DNA from: Takifugu bimaculatus
Lineage: Eukaryota > Chordata > Actinopteri > Tetraodontiformes > Tetraodontidae
Direction of reading: 5' to 3'
Assembly (NCBI GenBank): GCA_004026145.2
Contig: CP034986.1
Span: 19,107,906-19,171,905 of the forward strand
Length of the DNA: 64,000 nucleotides
Position numbers and translations under genes: made by a program. The notes below the pieces were generated by a model, which searched no databases, was not told where the DNA came from, and saw only the letters and a list, made by a program, of their open reading frames with translations. Positions 14,604 to 29,642 of the stretch are shown here, one piece after another (positions within the stretch are counted from its first letter, which is position 1; every line of letters begins with the position of its first letter).

Positions 14604-14907
14604 GCGCGGACACTGATGGTGTGCGTGGATGTGTTTAATTTGACATGCCAACCTAAATAAATAAATGTATATTCATTTCCATTAAATCATTATAGGTTAC
14701 ACAATCATTGACAAAAAGCACCGACTGTGTATGAGCGAGTGTGTGTGTGAGTGTGTGTGTGAGTGTGTGTGTGAGTGTGTGTCTTGTGCGCATGTCTGTG
14801 TCCAACCCTCTGGAGAGCTGAACACTCCTATTCCTGGGATGAGTAGACACTCCCAAGGCAAACACTCCAGATTTAATTATAAGCTCCAAAGAGGATTAGT
14901 CTGTGCT

Positions 14908-14946
<39 letters not shown>

Positions 14947-17900
14947 AGTGACAGAGAACGAGAGACAAAGAAAAGGAGGAGAAATAATACCCCTTCTATT
15001 CAAACAGTGTTCTCACCTGGGATGTGTGGGGTATTCCCGGTCCCTGTCTTCGCTGGGGTAACCGGGTCGAGATTCCCTGGGTGCCAGCTGTGAGGAAGAA
15101 TGACACACGTTTGATCAGAATATTTCTTCCAACTTCAAACTCCAGAAATGTGTATTATGCTAAGCTCAGGTGAAGGTGTACTGTAGGCAGGCTCTAGTGA
15201 AGACACATATAAAATGAGCCAAGACATGTTCTACCCACACAGTCCATCTGAAGGAGCCAAATCCTGTGCAGATGTTCCTGAGAACAGTAGACGTTTGATT
15301 TCTATAAATAAAGTATCCAACTCTTAGATGTTTTCACATGTTGCTTGTGGAATCTGAAGTAAAGCGCGGACTACCCCAACATAAACGTTCACCACATGCA
15401 GCTATTGTGCTCCTGTAATCCTCCTATTGCCCTCTGCATCATATAAACATGCCAGTTTAAGCTTTAGATAAAGAATCCTGTGCACAAACACACACACAGA
15501 CACACACACAGGCGCATGAATAAGCTGTGTCCACGTTCAGTTGGATGAACCTGGAAATGCTGTTTACATATGAAAAAGACTAATGGCACATTCAGGTTAT
15601 TTTAAACCAGGAAAATCTCCTTTTTTTTTACCCCCCCTCTGGTGTTAAACATGTTTGGGTTATAGGCCTTAAAGTCGGTTTACTCAGCTTGGATTTAGCA
15701 GGAAAGACTCCTATTGTGTCACGTCCCGCTTGATGTCTACTTATTACTGGAGGAAAGAGTTGACACACATAAATCAGTGCACTAAAGTAACAGCATCCAA
15801 AGTTTTAAGGACAAGTATCTCCAGTTGTCATCGAGCCTAATTACATCACCACAGTACAGAATTTGAGAAAATTATGAAGAATCTCAACCCAACCGAGATG
15901 GGTTACATCTGTCCACCATTATCATAAAACGCACCACAGTTTCAGAAAAACGAGGATCTTTCATCCACATGTGCTACAAATCTGTGGAAATCTCCTCAAA
16001 CGTGACGTTTGCTGAAAAACACGTGTGCATCAAAGGCCAAAATGTCGAGGAAAAGATCACATTGTTACGTAAGAGCGGCCGTGGTCAAGTGGTGTGACGA
16101 CAGACTGGCATTCACACAAGCCGTCTCTGACAGCAGAGGCTAGAGGACAGAAGAGAACATATAGCTTCAATGATCCGCAATTTACATTCCAGCCTTTTCC
16201 ACATCCAAACACGGGCTGTTTATTCCATAGGCATTTCATCGGTCAAACACATCATACGCTGCTGCTGCACACCGGTCAGATAAACAAAGACAGCCCTAAC
16301 TGACACACATGCGTGTCCATGAGCAGCCGATCACATGTTCGCCAGACATATACACAGAAATCTCAAGTGGTAAACAGTGACGCCTTTGATCCCAGCTATC
16401 AAAGTGACACCCGCATTCACAGAATGAGATATCATAAACAGACACATTACGATGTAAATGATTCCATACAAGAGGGGTCCATTTGCATGAGCTCGGTCTG
16501 GTTCTGCATGTCAACGCTGCATTAGCAGATATCATTAGCATGTTGTTGTAATGTACACACAGCTAATGTCTTTCAACGAGATCCAGTAACTGGATGCACA
16601 TCAGGGTTGACGGAGGGATGTCTATTGCTTATTGTGTGTGTGTGTGCGTGTGTGTATGTTAATATTGTGGTAGCTGATGGTGGGGGGAGAGTGAGTCTTT
16701 GTGTGAAAGTGTAATATGATACCGTGGAAGCAAACACTCCACCTCTTCAGTAGGAGTGCGTGTCAGAATGGGCTTTATGAAAAAAGGCCTATTTTGAGAG
16801 AGGGGTATTAGCTGGAAAGCAATTGATAGATTTTTAATCCACATAAATTTAAAGTGTCTGAAAAAGAGGAGGATGAGGAATACATATCTAAAAATGCTAG
16901 TTTAAATCACTAAACACTAGCATTTTACCTCGCCACAGGCAGATTTACCATGCCTATATAAAATATTTGAGCTTTCTATTTATTTATCATACTAAAAATT
17001 AAGAAGACTTGTACGGACAAGCTGAAGTCAGAAATTGTTCAAATGGATGTTAAACATTTTGTGAAAAGCCAGAAAGCCAGTTGTGAGAATTTACCAGCCT
17101 GATTTAACACCACATTGTCCGTGTATGACGCTGCGGTAGCAACCGCGCATCTGCAAAAGAGCAAACACACAAAACATGTCTTGGTCTCACCATGGCAACT
17201 GGTAAAACAGCCAAATAAATATTCATCCAGGTTGAAGGGAAAATACAGGCGCCAGTCTCCTGAGAGGGTGGACACTGAGCTAAGTCTTCCCGTTCACTCC
17301 CGCCTCCTAAACCTCCTGACATGCTATCAAATGCTGCGTTTCTATATTATTAACCTGTGAACCAGTTAGCTGCGTGATCAATTTGAATGTTTTGCTCATT
17401 TGTCTCAAAAATGCAGAACTCTGACAATAGTGCATCAGGATTCTTGACACTCTGGACGGCTGGATCCAATTCATACGTCACTCTTTGGTGCTTTTTAAAT
17501 AAATCACTGGTGATCAGCGGAGATGGTGATGTGTAGTGCAGATGACAGCTGACAGAACGCCAGTGCTCCGAACCTCTGACTACAACACAGGTGTTTGTAA
17601 TTCTATGCTTGTGAGGACCCTCACTGACATAATTAATTCCCCAGCCCCTTACCATAATCTGAACCAACACAGCTAAATATTTTAAACCTTAAAGCTAAAA
17701 CCAAATCGGAACCCTCAAGCCCACCTTAGAAGGCATGAGGACCAGCCAAAATGCTCTCACTTCCAAACAAATGCGTCTCTTTTGGGAAAATGCACGCCGG
17801 GCTCTGAGAAAAAGCCATGACATTAATATCAATACGTGAGAAAATCTTGAGACGGATTTGAAAAATATTCTCATCAATTAAAACTTAAACAACCGTCTGA

Positions 17901-20900
17901 AATCTAAAGCACATAATTGGGTTTAGCCGTCGCATCTTGTGCAATTCAGCAGCTGACAGAGGCTTTGACAGAACCGTTGGCGTGTGTGTGTGTAAGGGGG
18001 GTGGATCACTTTTTCCAAATTAGAAAGCCACGTCTTGACAGTGCCAGATGATATGCATTGAGCTGCGCGCACACGCACGAGCACGCACACACACACACAG
18101 AAGAATCAGCCATAACAGCACAGCTGTCGCATTCATCAGAAAGTATTGCCAGCGCTCAGGAAATGAATTTCTCGGCGCGCTTTCGGCTCGGCAGCGAAGC
18201 TGTGGTTCTCATACTGTATGTACAATAAGCCTCAAATGAAAGTCCAAGTGCTTTGACACAATGCCTGAGCGGCGCTTTCATTCTGAGACGGAGATGAACC
18301 TCAGATTTCCAAACTGATTTTCTCTGCCATCACTCTTCAAATGGCATAATTAGTCTTCTGTGGTGCCTTTTTCTTTTTTTCCCGCCATCCATCCTGGGAG
18401 TTAATTAAGCATGTGTCTCAGTGTGGCGCCTGGGCCTGACAACCCGTTCAGCCTTACTCCTGTACCCTGCATCCTCCCTACATCCAGCCTCCTTCAAATC
18501 ATAGAAATGCTTCCGATTGCACCGTGGGAGGATAAAGTCGTTGTAGATGTTTAGAAGTAGACGTCAAACAAAGCCGAGGTCAAACTTTGGAGCCAGTGAG
18601 GGCCGACTGTGGACAGACAAATCATTAACTTGAGAGATTACTGTAGTGTACCTACAACATAAACGGCTCTTATGCATTAGTGTTGAAAAAAGGCCATCGG
18701 TTCCAAAGTTTCTGCTGAAAGCTTCAGTTTAATCTTTCAGCAAAGGTTGTTTGGACATGAGTAGATCAGAACACTCTCAGGACAGTCACATCCATGTTAC
18801 CAGCATTTACAATGGTTGCCAGCGTTTGGTTCCATTTTCCTCTGCATTGTATGGTGATTTTTACTTTTCCCATCTGTTTATCCTTAGTTGCAGCTGCTCT
18901 ATAACATATGCATCTATAGTGCATATCACCACATTAAGTGCTTTTAACGCAGCCTTATTTGCAACACTGCAGTGTTAAACAGTTCAACCGGAAAGCAGCA
19001 AGCCTCAGTTGGCTACGGATGAAAATGCTAATTTCCCCCCAAGGATCCACAATGAATAAACATACATGTTGTTGATGTATGTTTGATGAGTGGAGCTTCA
19101 AATTGGAGACTAATTCTTCTTCCAGCGCAAAGGAATATAACGTTAATAGCAACCTTAGGCTTATTTCTAAGACATTGGCCTTTCGTGGTGTCATATATTA
19201 ATGGAATGCGAATACCTGAATGAATGAACAACTCTACGAGGACATGTCATTTATTACTGGTCTCAGCGTCACCTCTGACCTCTACCATCAACAGGAGACT
19301 CTTTGGGCTTCCTTTGGTTTTGCGGTTTGACTGAGCACTTTGTAAAAAAGAAAAAAATAACTCAAATTATAATGCGTAATTTTGTTGCCATAGTTACCAA
19401 CCAATATCTGATTTGAAGCCCGCGAGGTCGAAGCGCCTCTTTCATGCAAGTCAAATCCGGCCTGCTGCTACACATGATTATGCTGTATTAGGAAACTCTA
19501 CATGGATTTCAAGCAGGCGGCTCAGTTGCCCCCCCAGAGTACATTAAACACTCCCACACCTGGACCTCGCGCACTCGGAGCTTGTTAGCAGCAGATGGTA
19601 CACATGAACACACACAAATACACAGGGACCAAAGGTTACACACTGACACACACAGATTGGAATCCAGTCTATTTTGGTAATAGGCCAATCTGCTGGTAAT
19701 TGTCTTCATTTTGAGTTTGTTTAGGCTGAAACTTCTGACCTCTGTAGTTTCTATGGACTTCAGGCTGAAAATCTTTGAACACGTGAGGATGCACCTCACG
19801 CGATTAAAGATCACGAGGATGCAGGAAATGGGAAAATTGCTAGCTCATTAGACGGACATAATTTGATCGCACTCTTGTTTATTCCTAAAATGAGATATTT
19901 CAAGCAGTGTGAATTTATTAATGCATTTAGAAACATCAATTAAATAAGAACCATAATTACTCTCATGAATGCACTGAGGCCAACAGGCCTGTGAGATGTT
20001 TCATGACACAGCTGCTAACTTGAAGCTGCTGTATGCTGCTTCAGGACAGGAACATCCTACATCCGTGTGCATTTTAATGCCATTCGAAGCTGCACTTAAT
20101 GTACATCTGAAAGGGTTTCCATGTGTGTCAGAATGTGTGTGGCCATGGCACAGGCTGTGTTCCTGCTCCTAGTCTCCCCCACCCCACTAAAGCAACCTCC
20201 AAACAGTCCATGTTCATGTGTGTCCATCCACCATTTGTTATCACACTGTCGTGCAACAGTCAGAGTTTCTGTAGTGTATTAAGGATGCGGGGAGTGATGC
20301 CACCACCCGTGAATCCACCCTGCTGTACATGTTTTGAAGCCAATGTCTTTGACCTTTGGAGAGTTTGCTTTAAAAAACAGCCGTGCTTCCAAAACTTCAA
20401 CGTCATGTGTGAGTTTGTCTTTGGACCCTGATGGAGGGAAGATAAGCCAAACTTTGGCAAAGGATTACAAATATGTCCTCACTGACCTTTCTGAACCTTC
20501 TTTTGTTAATTTAAGTGTCATAAGGTAATGGGATTATAGGTGAAAGCAGGTGCAAGTGATGAGGAAAGGAGTAGATTACCATCCCGTAGCACACAGGTCA
20601 CAGGCTGGTTCGCCCCTGGGCCAAAGACAAGTGATAACGACAGACACCAAATAAGTTCCCTCAGGCTTTGGCTGGCCTAGATGGGGAGGAGGAAAATCAT
20701 AGCCAGCTGCTGTGCAGCATTGAAATGAAGTGACTTAAAACAAAAAAGAAGAGTGGCAGGAAGAGTGTTGAGATCCAGGGATGAGAAGAATAGCACACTG
20801 ACATTGTACAAAGAGAAGAGGAGGAGGAAGGTGCCGTACATGCATGTGCAGGTGGGAGCAGAGTGTTCAATTATCCCACATGGGTGTGCTGAAGTCGAGC

Positions 20901-23900
20901 ATCAGCATGACAATGTGTGTTTGTTTGGGTCAATGAAAGAAAAGTGCTCCAAAAAACAACATTAAAGCTGGGGGTGGATATCAGGTAATGTGATCAAAAG
21001 TCAAATATTAAGGCCTGCTTGACGTACCAAGAACTAAAGTGCTGGTCATGTTGAAGCATCAGGGAAAATCTGGAGTCGGTTCTTCAAATTTAGTATAAAA
21101 AATGACAACATTCATGCATTATAGACTAGCTTTTGAGCGTACCCACACTCACAATCCCACAATATGGGATAATGCATACTGTATCACTTAATTTTACTCA
21201 TCCCTGGACTGGGTTAATGTTAAACGCTGACGAAAAAAAGCAAAATCAAAAATCTTCCTCATCATCCACAGGATCCAATCCAATTATATACATTGAACGG
21301 CTAACAATGGAATTTTTTAGCCTGATTATTTCATGAAACTAAACTAGTATTGCAAAACCTGGTTTTACCACAACTCAAGGTGAGCCGACAACTCCCAATT
21401 TAAAGTAAATGTTTAATTTAAAGGGGCACACATTTGTTTTATAATGTCTACCTCAACCCCTCCATTAGCAGAGAACAGTGACCTGTAACTTCCACCTCTT
21501 GCTTGAGTTCTCTATCATTTTCCTCCTGGTTTTTATGCAGTTTGTCACAGTAGCTTCTTGAGAGTAATTCTGGGTGTATAATCCAAACACCAACCGGTGG
21601 TGGGTTATGTGTAATTAAATGATCCAGAATAGCTCAGAGCCCCGGCTACAGTCAGGGGCATCTGAGCAGCCTTTAATCGGGTCTCGGCTGTTGCATGAAG
21701 CGAGGTTGGCGGGGGGGGGGGGGGAGTTTGTGTGTCCTTGAAAGTCTGGGATGTGTGTTTTGCAGCTGAGTAAATGTGAGCTCAGTTGGGGTAACAACGA
21801 AACCGGGTTCACAAGAGTGAATTTCTTCTCATGGCTGCAAAATGGGACACTGCTCAGACATCTTAGTGTGGTTTGGTCAAAACTGAGGTTCCAGAGCCTT
21901 TGATGGCGAGCGGCTGTGTGTTGTGTGTGCACATGTGCACCCATGCTGCCTTTCCCCGGCTGATTAAAGGGTGTGCGCTTTTTTATTGTGTTTGTGGTAT
22001 GTTACAACATAAAAGTGAAACTGTTTATGCTGCATTGTGAACACGCCTACATGCGTGGCCTGTGTGGGTGCGCGCGCACGTTCACGTGTACATGTCAATT
22101 TCAGACCGGGTTCCACTTTTAAACTTGTGAAAGAAAGTGAGACAAATGGTCGTGTCTCAACTTAAAACTAGTGAAAGTGCAATTGCAAATGCACACACGT
22201 GCACAGACAAAGGCATATGCTAACCTGATTAACACCAACATTAAGCTAACATTAGTGAAATCGCCTTCAGAGAAACAACCTCCGACCATCTGCTCCCCTT
22301 CACTTACTCCATTTGCACAAACTAAATCGTCTCATCATTGCACTTTTCTAAAATGAGTAAGTAAACCTGGCACATGAGCCTGTAATTTAAAGAAAAAGAG
22401 TGTAAAGAAGATAAAACATGCGACACACTTTTACTGGTGAGGACCTACAGTTTTCTCAGTTAGCCCACTCAAACCTGACATGCTTCCACTTTGCTGCCAG
22501 ATAAGCAATCTGTCAACCGTTCAGCCTGTGATAAAACTGCTTTGAAACAAGCTGAGAGGGGCTTAGAAAGGGAAAGTTAAAGGTTTACAGGAACAGACTT
22601 GTCGCAGCAGGTATTGCGTAACTTCCTGTTGTCAGCCTGTCTTTTACTGTATGTTAACTGGTCAACAGGCAAACATGCAGGTCATGAAGGGACATTATTG
22701 CAAAGTATGAATAGAAAATGCATCTGCTATAACAACATGGAGCATCTTTAACCCGGTTTAGCACTGCTCTGCTTAGTGATGTCATCAGTTTTCCTTTCCT
22801 AACCTCCCTCATTAAAAGAGTCTCTCTGCTTTTACTCTCTGCTGCTCTGACCAGCTGCCTTGCTGTGTTTCCTTATGCTGCTTCCCCATTCTGCTCATTC
22901 CTCTCCCAAAGATCCCCCCGCCTCTGGGCTTTATAAGCACCTCTTTGTTGGGCTGCACAGTGTTTGTGTCCGCCTCCCCAACAGAAGGAGCTCAGCAGGA
23001 TGCGCTCTGCAAACACATATCACATCTGGCCTGTGTCTCTGGACGTGACGTTGCTGGATTGGTTTTACCATGAGGTTTGTGTGAGGTGGGCTGGGGGCGG
23101 GGCTTGTGGTGTCAGGTAAAAGCATGATTGTTAGGCACAGTGGAAGCTCAAAAGTCTTAATTCTAATCAAAAGTAAATACATTTATGAAGGCCTGGCAGA
23201 CATGTTTTGAGGTTTGTTAGCAGTAGTAATGATAACATCCTGCAGACATTTAAGGACCGAATGCTTCTTTATTGACCAGCGCATGATGATAAATGAATAT
23301 GTGTACATCCATTAGGACTGTGGGCACAATATCTGTCAGGGGCTTTTGCCTGTGGGCATGGAGCACCCCACACAGATCACCAGTGCCTATTTGGTGTGTG
23401 TGTGTGAGTGAGTAGGCCATCGATCAATGTGACAGCTTGGTTCGTGTTTACTTAATGATGTGGGGTTTATTTATGAAGTGATGGCCGATGTGTGGGAGGG
23501 AGGGAAAAAGTCAGATGGGGAGAGATTGAGACAGCCTGAGGATGTGACATTAAAATATCATCAAGGTGATGGATGTCCACACGGGCAACATTAGAGAGAA
23601 CTACAAAAAGGCTGCTGTGCAACGGATGACAAGTCATATCTAGATTTGTTTGGGGGGGGGGGGGGGGGGGTTCCTCTGTGTGCAGCTGTGAGGTCTGTGC
23701 CTTTCTGGAACTTCCCTGTTCATTATTGTGTCGCGTGTTCTGCCCCTGTTTATGATTTACAAGGTAATGAGTCGTGGTGTAGAAGAGTGACTGAGGAAGA
23801 CTGTGCTTCATTTATCGAGGCCTCACTCATTTCAGATAACTGTTCACTTTTTAAAAAAAATTATTATCCAGCTAATAATTCTATCTTTACTCTCATGTAA

Positions 23901-26900
23901 ATGTAAATAACATGCTGGACCATGTCTTACCTTCAGTCATCAGTAGATGGTTAATAGCGAGTGCAAGTTGGCTAATGGGCCAAAACAGGTAAAAGTAATT
24001 GAATTGAAGACATTTAAATTGTATATTTATGTAAATCTACTGCCATTACAGCCATAGCAGGAAGTAATGTCATTTAATCTGGCTGAAAAATGCAAATTTG
24101 GTTGAAACACAAATATCAGTCAGAAGAATTGTACTTAGTCTTTGGAATTAGTTGAATAACAGCATATCCTGCTGTGCGGGGATAAACCAATGCCTGTGAT
24201 CATGCTGGGTAAGACTGTGGGATTGATTGCTCAGGCTTATGGTCAAAAATCCAGTGTGATTCGTAGTACAGATACCAGGTTACACGGCAAAATAACTGTA
24301 GTCTGGTGAGAAGCAGAAAGCAAAGCGAAAAGTCAACATTTAAGTGAGAGTGACCATATTGTTGCTTAAGTGACGTTTGCAAAAGAAAAAGGTAACAAAT
24401 TCTCAGCAAAATGAAGAGAAATGTGCCGAGAACAGGCGGCACAGAACAAAAGGTCTTACTCAGAACACTGCTTCTGACAATCAGGCACAACAGTGAACAC
24501 AACCAAGTATTTAATTCATCACCACATGATGGACACCCTCATCATCATCATCATCATCATCATCATCAACTTGAACTATAAATGCAGAAAACAGCCACAG
24601 CCACAACAAAGTGCTGTACAAAAAGAAAAATAAATGACATCAAAAATAATTCTGTTAAAACAATAACATGAGCAACAATTAAAAAAACCCCAATAAAACC
24701 AGAGTAGAGTCTCATGCTGTGTTTTAAGATGAGTTTTAAAAAGGGGGCAGTGAAGGGGCTTGTCTAACGTGTAATGGGAGGTCTTTCCATAGAACAATCG
24801 GCTGCCTTCATTTTGTTGAAACTTGTAACATATTCAGAGAAAAACGCTTCGTTTTTCTTTCACATGCGCAAAAAAGATCCACATTAACCTAAAATATTCA
24901 ACCGAACCTGTTTGGGGTATTAATTCCTAACTGTGCCACTAAAACGCAGAACTGCTCTGCTTCTCCCAAGATGCTCCATCCTTTCAAGAAGTGTCCCTTT
25001 AATAAGGACTCCCTGAATAATTCAGCGATTTAAGTCGGTTATTGAAATACTGAAACTGGCATATGCCACACGCTACCACACGAGATCGTTCCGAGTTTTC
25101 ACCGAGAACAAAGAAATCTATAAAAAGAGCCCGTCCGTGTAGTTTTGTAGTTTAATTGGCCATCAAGACATTACAGAGAGCCTATCATTTGCATATAAAG
25201 GCAGAAAGACACGGAGAGTGAGACAGTGTGATTGTCATAATTACAAGGATGACCTATATGCAGAAAGGGAACATGGAGAAATGGTCAATTTAGAGAGCGA
25301 TGAAGGGACATTATGCACACTTTTGAGACAGAACACGCCCTCTAAAAGCAATGGCTGTAGTTGACAGACAGACAGGCAGGCAGACAGGCAGACAGACAGA
25401 GAGAGACAGGTGTAAAAACTTCCCACCTTTGGAAGAAATAAACAGAGACATGAACAGATACTACTGCTCTGGTTTATTTCAGCATGAGTGTGTTACCCTG
25501 GAGAAAAAAATACGGTGACACACACACAGACACACACACACATCCCTTTAAATCACACATAAAGCTCTCTGAGAGGGAGAGCGATGCTCCCGGCCTTGTG
25601 TGGGGAGGCTGGATGGGCCTTTCACGGCGACAAAAATAGCTGAGTATGAAAGAGCTGTGCACGCTGCCGTTGGTGGAGGCAGCTAAAAGGCGCCGCACAA
25701 GGTCGAAACTAGCAGGTGAGTGCGGTGTTCAAGTGGTTTGTATTAATGCTCTTCTCACACAGAGAGAAAATCGGCATATCTGTGTGTGTGTGATGAGCTG
25801 GTGAAACTCCACTCTGCATCATAGCTGTAGTTTGAATTAAAATACTGCATGGCGACGTAGCACTAAACAGAAAATTGCACCACTAACTAATGTTAGAAGT
25901 GCAGAAATCAAGAAATAAATGGGAACAAATAAAAACCAAACATCTCCTTCAAATGTTACGCAAATGCCAAATCCCGCCGGTGGGCACTGAAGCTGCGTGA
26001 TTGTCGGCTCACGCACGTTTGTGTCTTGTTTGAAGAGAATTGTGCTACCAGTCGTGTAGCAACACAACTCACCAGGCTGCCTTTACACACACTCCTACAC
26101 TCCAGACCAGAGCCAGTGGCAATAGGCACCGTTGTCAGGAAGATTCTGAATATTTAAGCATCATTTTCTCTGAACTCATTTCAGGGAGGGGAGTTTTAAC
26201 AATAATAGAGATGGGATGTTAGCTGTAATGATCAGCGGATTTGTTTGAACATACGCACGTCACACTAATGAAGCTGTTTTAAGAAATCATAATAATCCAC
26301 AGGTTTTCCTCAAAAAGGAGGGTGCACAGCTCCATGCTGAGCCTTTCTTTCTGGGTGTTTCACTATTTCAGTGTTTCTATTCTCACCGTGTATGAGACTG
26401 TGTCAGTCTGAGGGGGGTGTTTCATTATCGAGCTCCTCGGGAGACGAACCCACCGCTGGTTCTTCATGAGGAAGCCCTTCTTTGGTGGGTTGGGGATGGG
26501 TGAGAAACAATCCTTGCCAGTGTCTCACTCTAGCTAAGCTTTAATTGTATCAACGTTTCTACAGCGGAGAGGAGTGTGGCGAGGAGGCAGAAACGTACAC
26601 TCCACCAGGGTGTGTAATGAGTGACAAAGTCCTTTGGGCCTGAAGGAAAGCTGCAGTGGATTGTGTTTAGGAATGCATAATTAGGGTGGGTTTGCGGGAC
26701 TTCAACACTCAATAAACAGAGACTACACCACTGATGTAGAGTTCACAGTAAGTCCGCATCTAGCAGTCATGTGACCCATCTCATGGCTCATTTCCGTCAT
26801 TTCCTGAAAGATGAATTGAACTCTAGGAGAATGCATGCATTTTGAATCTGTGATTCTAATCAAAGTGTGATTTTCAGAATACTGTAGAGGAAAAAAAATA

Positions 26901-29606
26901 CCACGCTGATAAATGCTTATTGATTCTATGGCAAGTATGCGGACATTGGAAGCCTACGCCGGTAAACAAAATGATTCCTCCGCTTGGATCAATGCGAGTT
27001 CAGGGATGTTTATTACTTCAGCAGCATAGGAAGCAGCAGATAGAACAAGGTAGACGGGACAGCAACGGCAGAAGACAGATGGAGAAAGCAAAAGGACTCG
27101 AGACAAAGTTGTGGTCTGGAGCTACAGGAAAGGGTGGATGGAAATGTCACCGGTCTAATGGCTCTCTCCATAAAGTAAATGAGGAGAGTCGACGGAGCCT
27201 GGGTGGCTCAAAATGTTAACAAGACAGTTGAAAATAGCCTGGGAGCACTGTGAGGAGCTCACCCACAGGAAGCAGATATACACATTTCTTTGCAGTTTAA
27301 GGCAGAAATAAAAACATTCTTCCTTCTTATTCCTTAATGCACAGCTGCATGCACGCACACTCACCCGCTGTGGGTCGTGCTCCAAGACTCTGCGGCGTGC
27401 AGCGTCGAGCTCCTCGTATCCAGGAGCGGCTCGGGCTTGCTGGTACTCCCTACGCGACCCAGGAAGACGCTGGTCACTGCAAAAAGAGTGTGAACAATAA
27501 TGAGGAAAGTGAATATGAGCAATTCTATACTGTAAGACATGAAAAAGTAGAATTTCATTCATATTCTGGCATTTTTCTAATTAGACTATAATCAATGTGA
27601 TGATCCACGCACACATGAATGGATCAAAAGTAAAGAAAATAGACAAAAGTACGGGCGGCATTATTCAGAATTACCTAATAGTAATTCTGGTAATTCATGT
27701 CAAATTCTTTCACGTACACTACTGAAACACTCCCACTCCCACACACACACACACAAACACACAAGTGTTGGTTGCTGCTGTGCGGTCCGGAGGGAGAAGC
27801 GTGACTGTCCTGCTCGCCCGGCTCGGAGTTGAAACGGTCTGTTCCTGTTGTTTCGCGCGCCGTGGCTAACCTGAATCAGGCTGTGAACCGTGGCACCTTC
27901 GTGCTGCACCAAACCGGAGCAAGTCCTTCCGGTCTTATTTAAACACCTGGCGTTTTAACTGAAATGTCACATGTGTGCGAGAGGTAATTCTGAATAATGT
28001 CCCTATTATGTCCTTCATACAAAAGCACCGTTTCAGTCTCTATTGCATCCACCAGGAATTGCTTGTGACAACACTCAAACAGGACAGGAAGAGTGACAGA
28101 CAGACAGACAGACGTATAAAATCCTGAGAAGACTTTAGTGGCTGAGCTGCACTTCCTACAGCTGTCAGAGGAACCAGAGGTGGAAAACAATGAAACAAAA
28201 TGAACAGCAGAAAAAAACAAGCAATGAATCTTTCTAATTTCCCAGCCGCATAAAACGCAGCGGTGCTTTTTTAATTTGACTCCGCCGATGAGCCAACGCA
28301 GGTAGGATCCTCCCGCAGCCGACATCTGCAGAAGATGACCAAAAGAAGAAGAACTACTCAAAAAGAAACGTGGTGGGAAAGGTGCGGATGTCTGTCGGCG
28401 AACGGATAAAAACTCGGGACAGAATGGGGACAGAACAAAAAAGAGGAACATCATCGTGCTCACTGGACCTTAATGTAAGATAAGCTGCACATAGCTGAGC
28501 GTTCAGAGCCGAGCACACAAAAACAGCAGCGTGCACGAGGAGAGACATAAGCTATACATCTGAGTAAACTTCATCTTTTGGGATGTGCTAACAGCTACCA
28601 CACAGTTCCACCGTTATCTGTGTTTACTGGCTGCATTGGAAACAGGTCTCTAATATTGACACTGATATGTGGCTCCCTATCTATTATGTCAAATAAATAT
28701 GGAATGTAAAGGGAAGATAATGACATTTTCCTCTTTTTCTGTGCATCTATATTACAATTACAAAGACCCACACCAACACACACCATCAACTGTTCCCCAG
28801 ATACTCCTCCTGATCCTCGGGCACCAAAATAGAGAGAGGGAGACATCGAGACAGTCCAGCAAAGTGTGCATAGATGTTCAATAGTGCAACAGAGCTCACA
28901 AGGTTCCCTTGTGAGTGTCTTTAATTAGAAAATCTGGCTGCAGGTCTGTGTGGTTAAAGACAACCTCAGGAACACATCAACCGCCACATTTCTGCTGACA
29001 CTGAGCAAATCCTTGCAATGTGCTACGTGGGACGCGGTGCGACACGACCTGCGTATGTGCCGAACCCAATTTCATGCGGCGTGAATTTGATCTAACTCGC
29101 AGCTACAGAAGGCCGACTCACTCGTGCGTCGTTAGGCTTTGGTGCAAAGGGCACTTAATGTGGAGAGATTCACACTTATTCTGGGGTTGTGGGTATGGTT
29201 TCACAGGGGATTATTTATTTAATCACTTATTATTTGCTTTTTATCACCCTCTTATTCCTCTGCTGCCAAACAGTCCAGCTCCATGCACAAACAAACACGC
29301 CCGAAGAGGATGGAGGCACGGAGACGAGCGGAGATGCCTTTTTTTTCCACGCCAGCCCTCTTTCACCACAGCCATTAGCCAATCCCTGGGACCGTAATTA
29401 GGCCTGCCATTTTGATTGAGCGTCTGTGTCACTCTCCAAATGAAACAACACTGTAATTATCTCATTATGCCCCAGCCTCCATTACTGACAAATATTATCA
29501 TATCCAACATGGAGGACTGAGGCTGAATCTGGATAAAAGACTGTAAAGTGGTGGTGGGACTGTTTGATAGAATCACAATGCAGCAGAATGAGGAGAGGCA
29601 ATGATA

Positions 29607-29642
<36 letters not shown>

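Larger units (their letters stand above)
4675..15016 (-). other. pard3b last intron, 10.3 kb
   Basis: Bounded by GTGAGA donor (15016) and GCAG acceptor (4675). It contains a G10 run (4830-4839), a compound TA/TC/GATA microsatellite (8850-8935), a CATGCA hexamer repeat (9919-9968), an AC/CG repeat (14566-14608) and two TG-rich arrays near the donor (14737-14942). A coding-like minus-strand segment at 7316-7540 is unassigned. Otherwise unannotated intron sequence. Confidence 0.85.
15088..27364 (-). other. pard3b intron, 12.3 kb
   Basis: Runs from GTGAGT (27364) to CACAG (15088). It contains TG, CA and CAGA microsatellites, G14 (21711-21724), G19 (23652-23670), an ATC repeat (24540-24568) and a probable interspersed-repeat remnant next to it (24585-24800). 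No coding segment recognised on either strand. Confidence 0.85.

Noticed and set aside
20575..20640. B-box-like GGTTCGCCCC suggesting a tRNA-derived SINE
   Set aside because: No A box at correct spacing, no poly(A) or tail repeat, and no cloverleaf could be drawn.
25362..28110. CAGA-type arrays considered as CRISPR-like repeats
   Set aside because: Ordinary tetranucleotide microsatellites without unique spacers; the genome is vertebrate.
27939..28463. Longest minus-strand open frame (174 codons)
   Set aside because: Overlaps the end of inverted-repeat copy 1 and pyrimidine-rich intron. Phe/Ser/Cys-rich with no recognisable domain, and in no phase relation to pard3b exons.
13935..29420. Shared 14-mer CCTGCCATTTTGAT in two introns
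   Set aside because: Several such coincidences are expected in 64 kb, and the flanks do not align.
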